Assembly (NCBI GenBank): GCA_937888935.1
Contig: CALARO010000411.1
Span: forward strand, 1-6,341
Direction: 5' to 3'
DNA: 6,341 nucleotides
Source of the DNA: an uncultured Clostridia bacterium
Lineage (GTDB): Bacteria; Bacillota; Clostridia; Christensenellales; Borkfalkiaceae
A program made the position numbers and the translations under genes. Shown one piece after another: positions 6,216 to 6,341 of this stretch. Numbering within the stretch: position 1 is the stretch's first letter; every line of letters begins with the position of its first letter. The notes below the pieces were generated by a model. The model was given only the letters and a program-made list of their open reading frames with translations, had not been told where the DNA came from and searched no databases.

Positions 6216-6245
6216 ATAAGCTGTCGTTCGAAGAGCTTATCTTCG
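6216..6245 (+). repeat. Two overlapping inverted repeats at the 5' end of the transcript
   Basis: ATAAGCT (6216-6222) pairs perfectly with AGCTTAT (6234-6240), and CGAAGA (6229-6234) pairs with TCTTCG (6240-6245). The two stems share bases and exclude each other. The first spans the expected transcription start, so it could also be an operator. Confidence 0.4.
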
Positions 6246-6341
6246 GAAAGGCGGCAAGCGAAAATTCCGGGACTGTCGTTTCGGATCGCGAGAAAGAAGA
6301 TTGACAACTGCATAGCAAATAGTATGGAGAGTTTTTTCTTT
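6220..6341 (+). other. Possible ribosomal RNA operon leader reaching the start of 16S rRNA
   Basis: No coding frame with a ribosome binding site is seen here. TTGACAACTGCATAG (6301-6315) resembles the TTGAAAACTGCATA element found in Clostridia rRNA leaders and spacers, next to boxA-type antitermination sites. TATGGAGAGTTT (6323-6334) equals the first bases of many Bacillota 16S genes. The expected continuation GATCCTGG is absent; the window ends in TTTCTTT instead. The strong promoter and A/T tract upstream fit an rRNA operon, and contigs often break there. Alternatively this is the leader of an unknown gene; ATG at 6324 would open M-E-S-F-F-F but has no Shine-Dalgarno sequence. Confidence 0.35.

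Noticed and set aside
1..6341. CRISPR array, tRNA genes, transposase or phage genes
   Set aside because: No regularly spaced direct repeats, no cloverleaf with T-loop consensus, and no transposase or integrase motifs were seen on either strand.

Overview
The window looks like a piece of a strictly anaerobic Gram-positive bacterium, most likely a gut-type member of the Clostridia (Bacillota). The grounds are strong AGGAGG-type ribosome binding sites, sigma-A promoters of TTGACA-17-TATAAT form, a textbook PerR box, a rubrerythrin, a GLUG-repeat surface protein and a polysaccharide-type family 2 glycoside hydrolase. No genus can be named from the sequence alone.

Bases 1-3297 are the 3' part of one very large plus-strand gene. 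Its product starts with GLUG repeats, passes through a linker, and then runs for about 700 residues through a degenerate series of beta-rich units marked by G-x-W and Y-x-F-D-G-x-G signatures. It is probably an exported or surface protein, but the N-terminus lies outside the window and no C-terminal anchor is visible.

Bases 3298-3695 are intergenic. They hold a likely terminator, a sigma-A promoter (3543-3571) and a perfect 7-1-7 PerR box (3565-3579) overlapping its -10 element. A roughly 118-base leader leads into perR (3696-4106). After a 153-base gap with a GC hairpin and a run of ten G comes rubrerythrin (4260-4796), closed by a strong hairpin terminator (4820-4864). The simplest reading is a self-regulated peroxide-defence unit: PerR senses peroxide by metal-catalysed oxidation, releases the box, and rubrerythrin is made to reduce hydrogen peroxide.

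Bases 4886-6116 contain two broken genes that meet at one point near base 5115. On the minus strand is the C-terminal DNA-binding part of an AraC-family regulator. On the plus strand is the C-terminal half of a GH2 beta-galactosidase-like enzyme with a DUF4982-like domain. Both lack their N-termini at the same junction. That is what one deletion between a divergent regulator/enzyme pair would leave, but an assembly chimera would look the same.

Bases 6117-6341 hold an A/T tract, an excellent extended -10 promoter (6185-6213), inverted repeats just after the transcription start, and a terminal stretch resembling the leader and first bases of a 16S rRNA. The window probably ends at the start of a ribosomal RNA operon, though the last bases do not match 16S cleanly.
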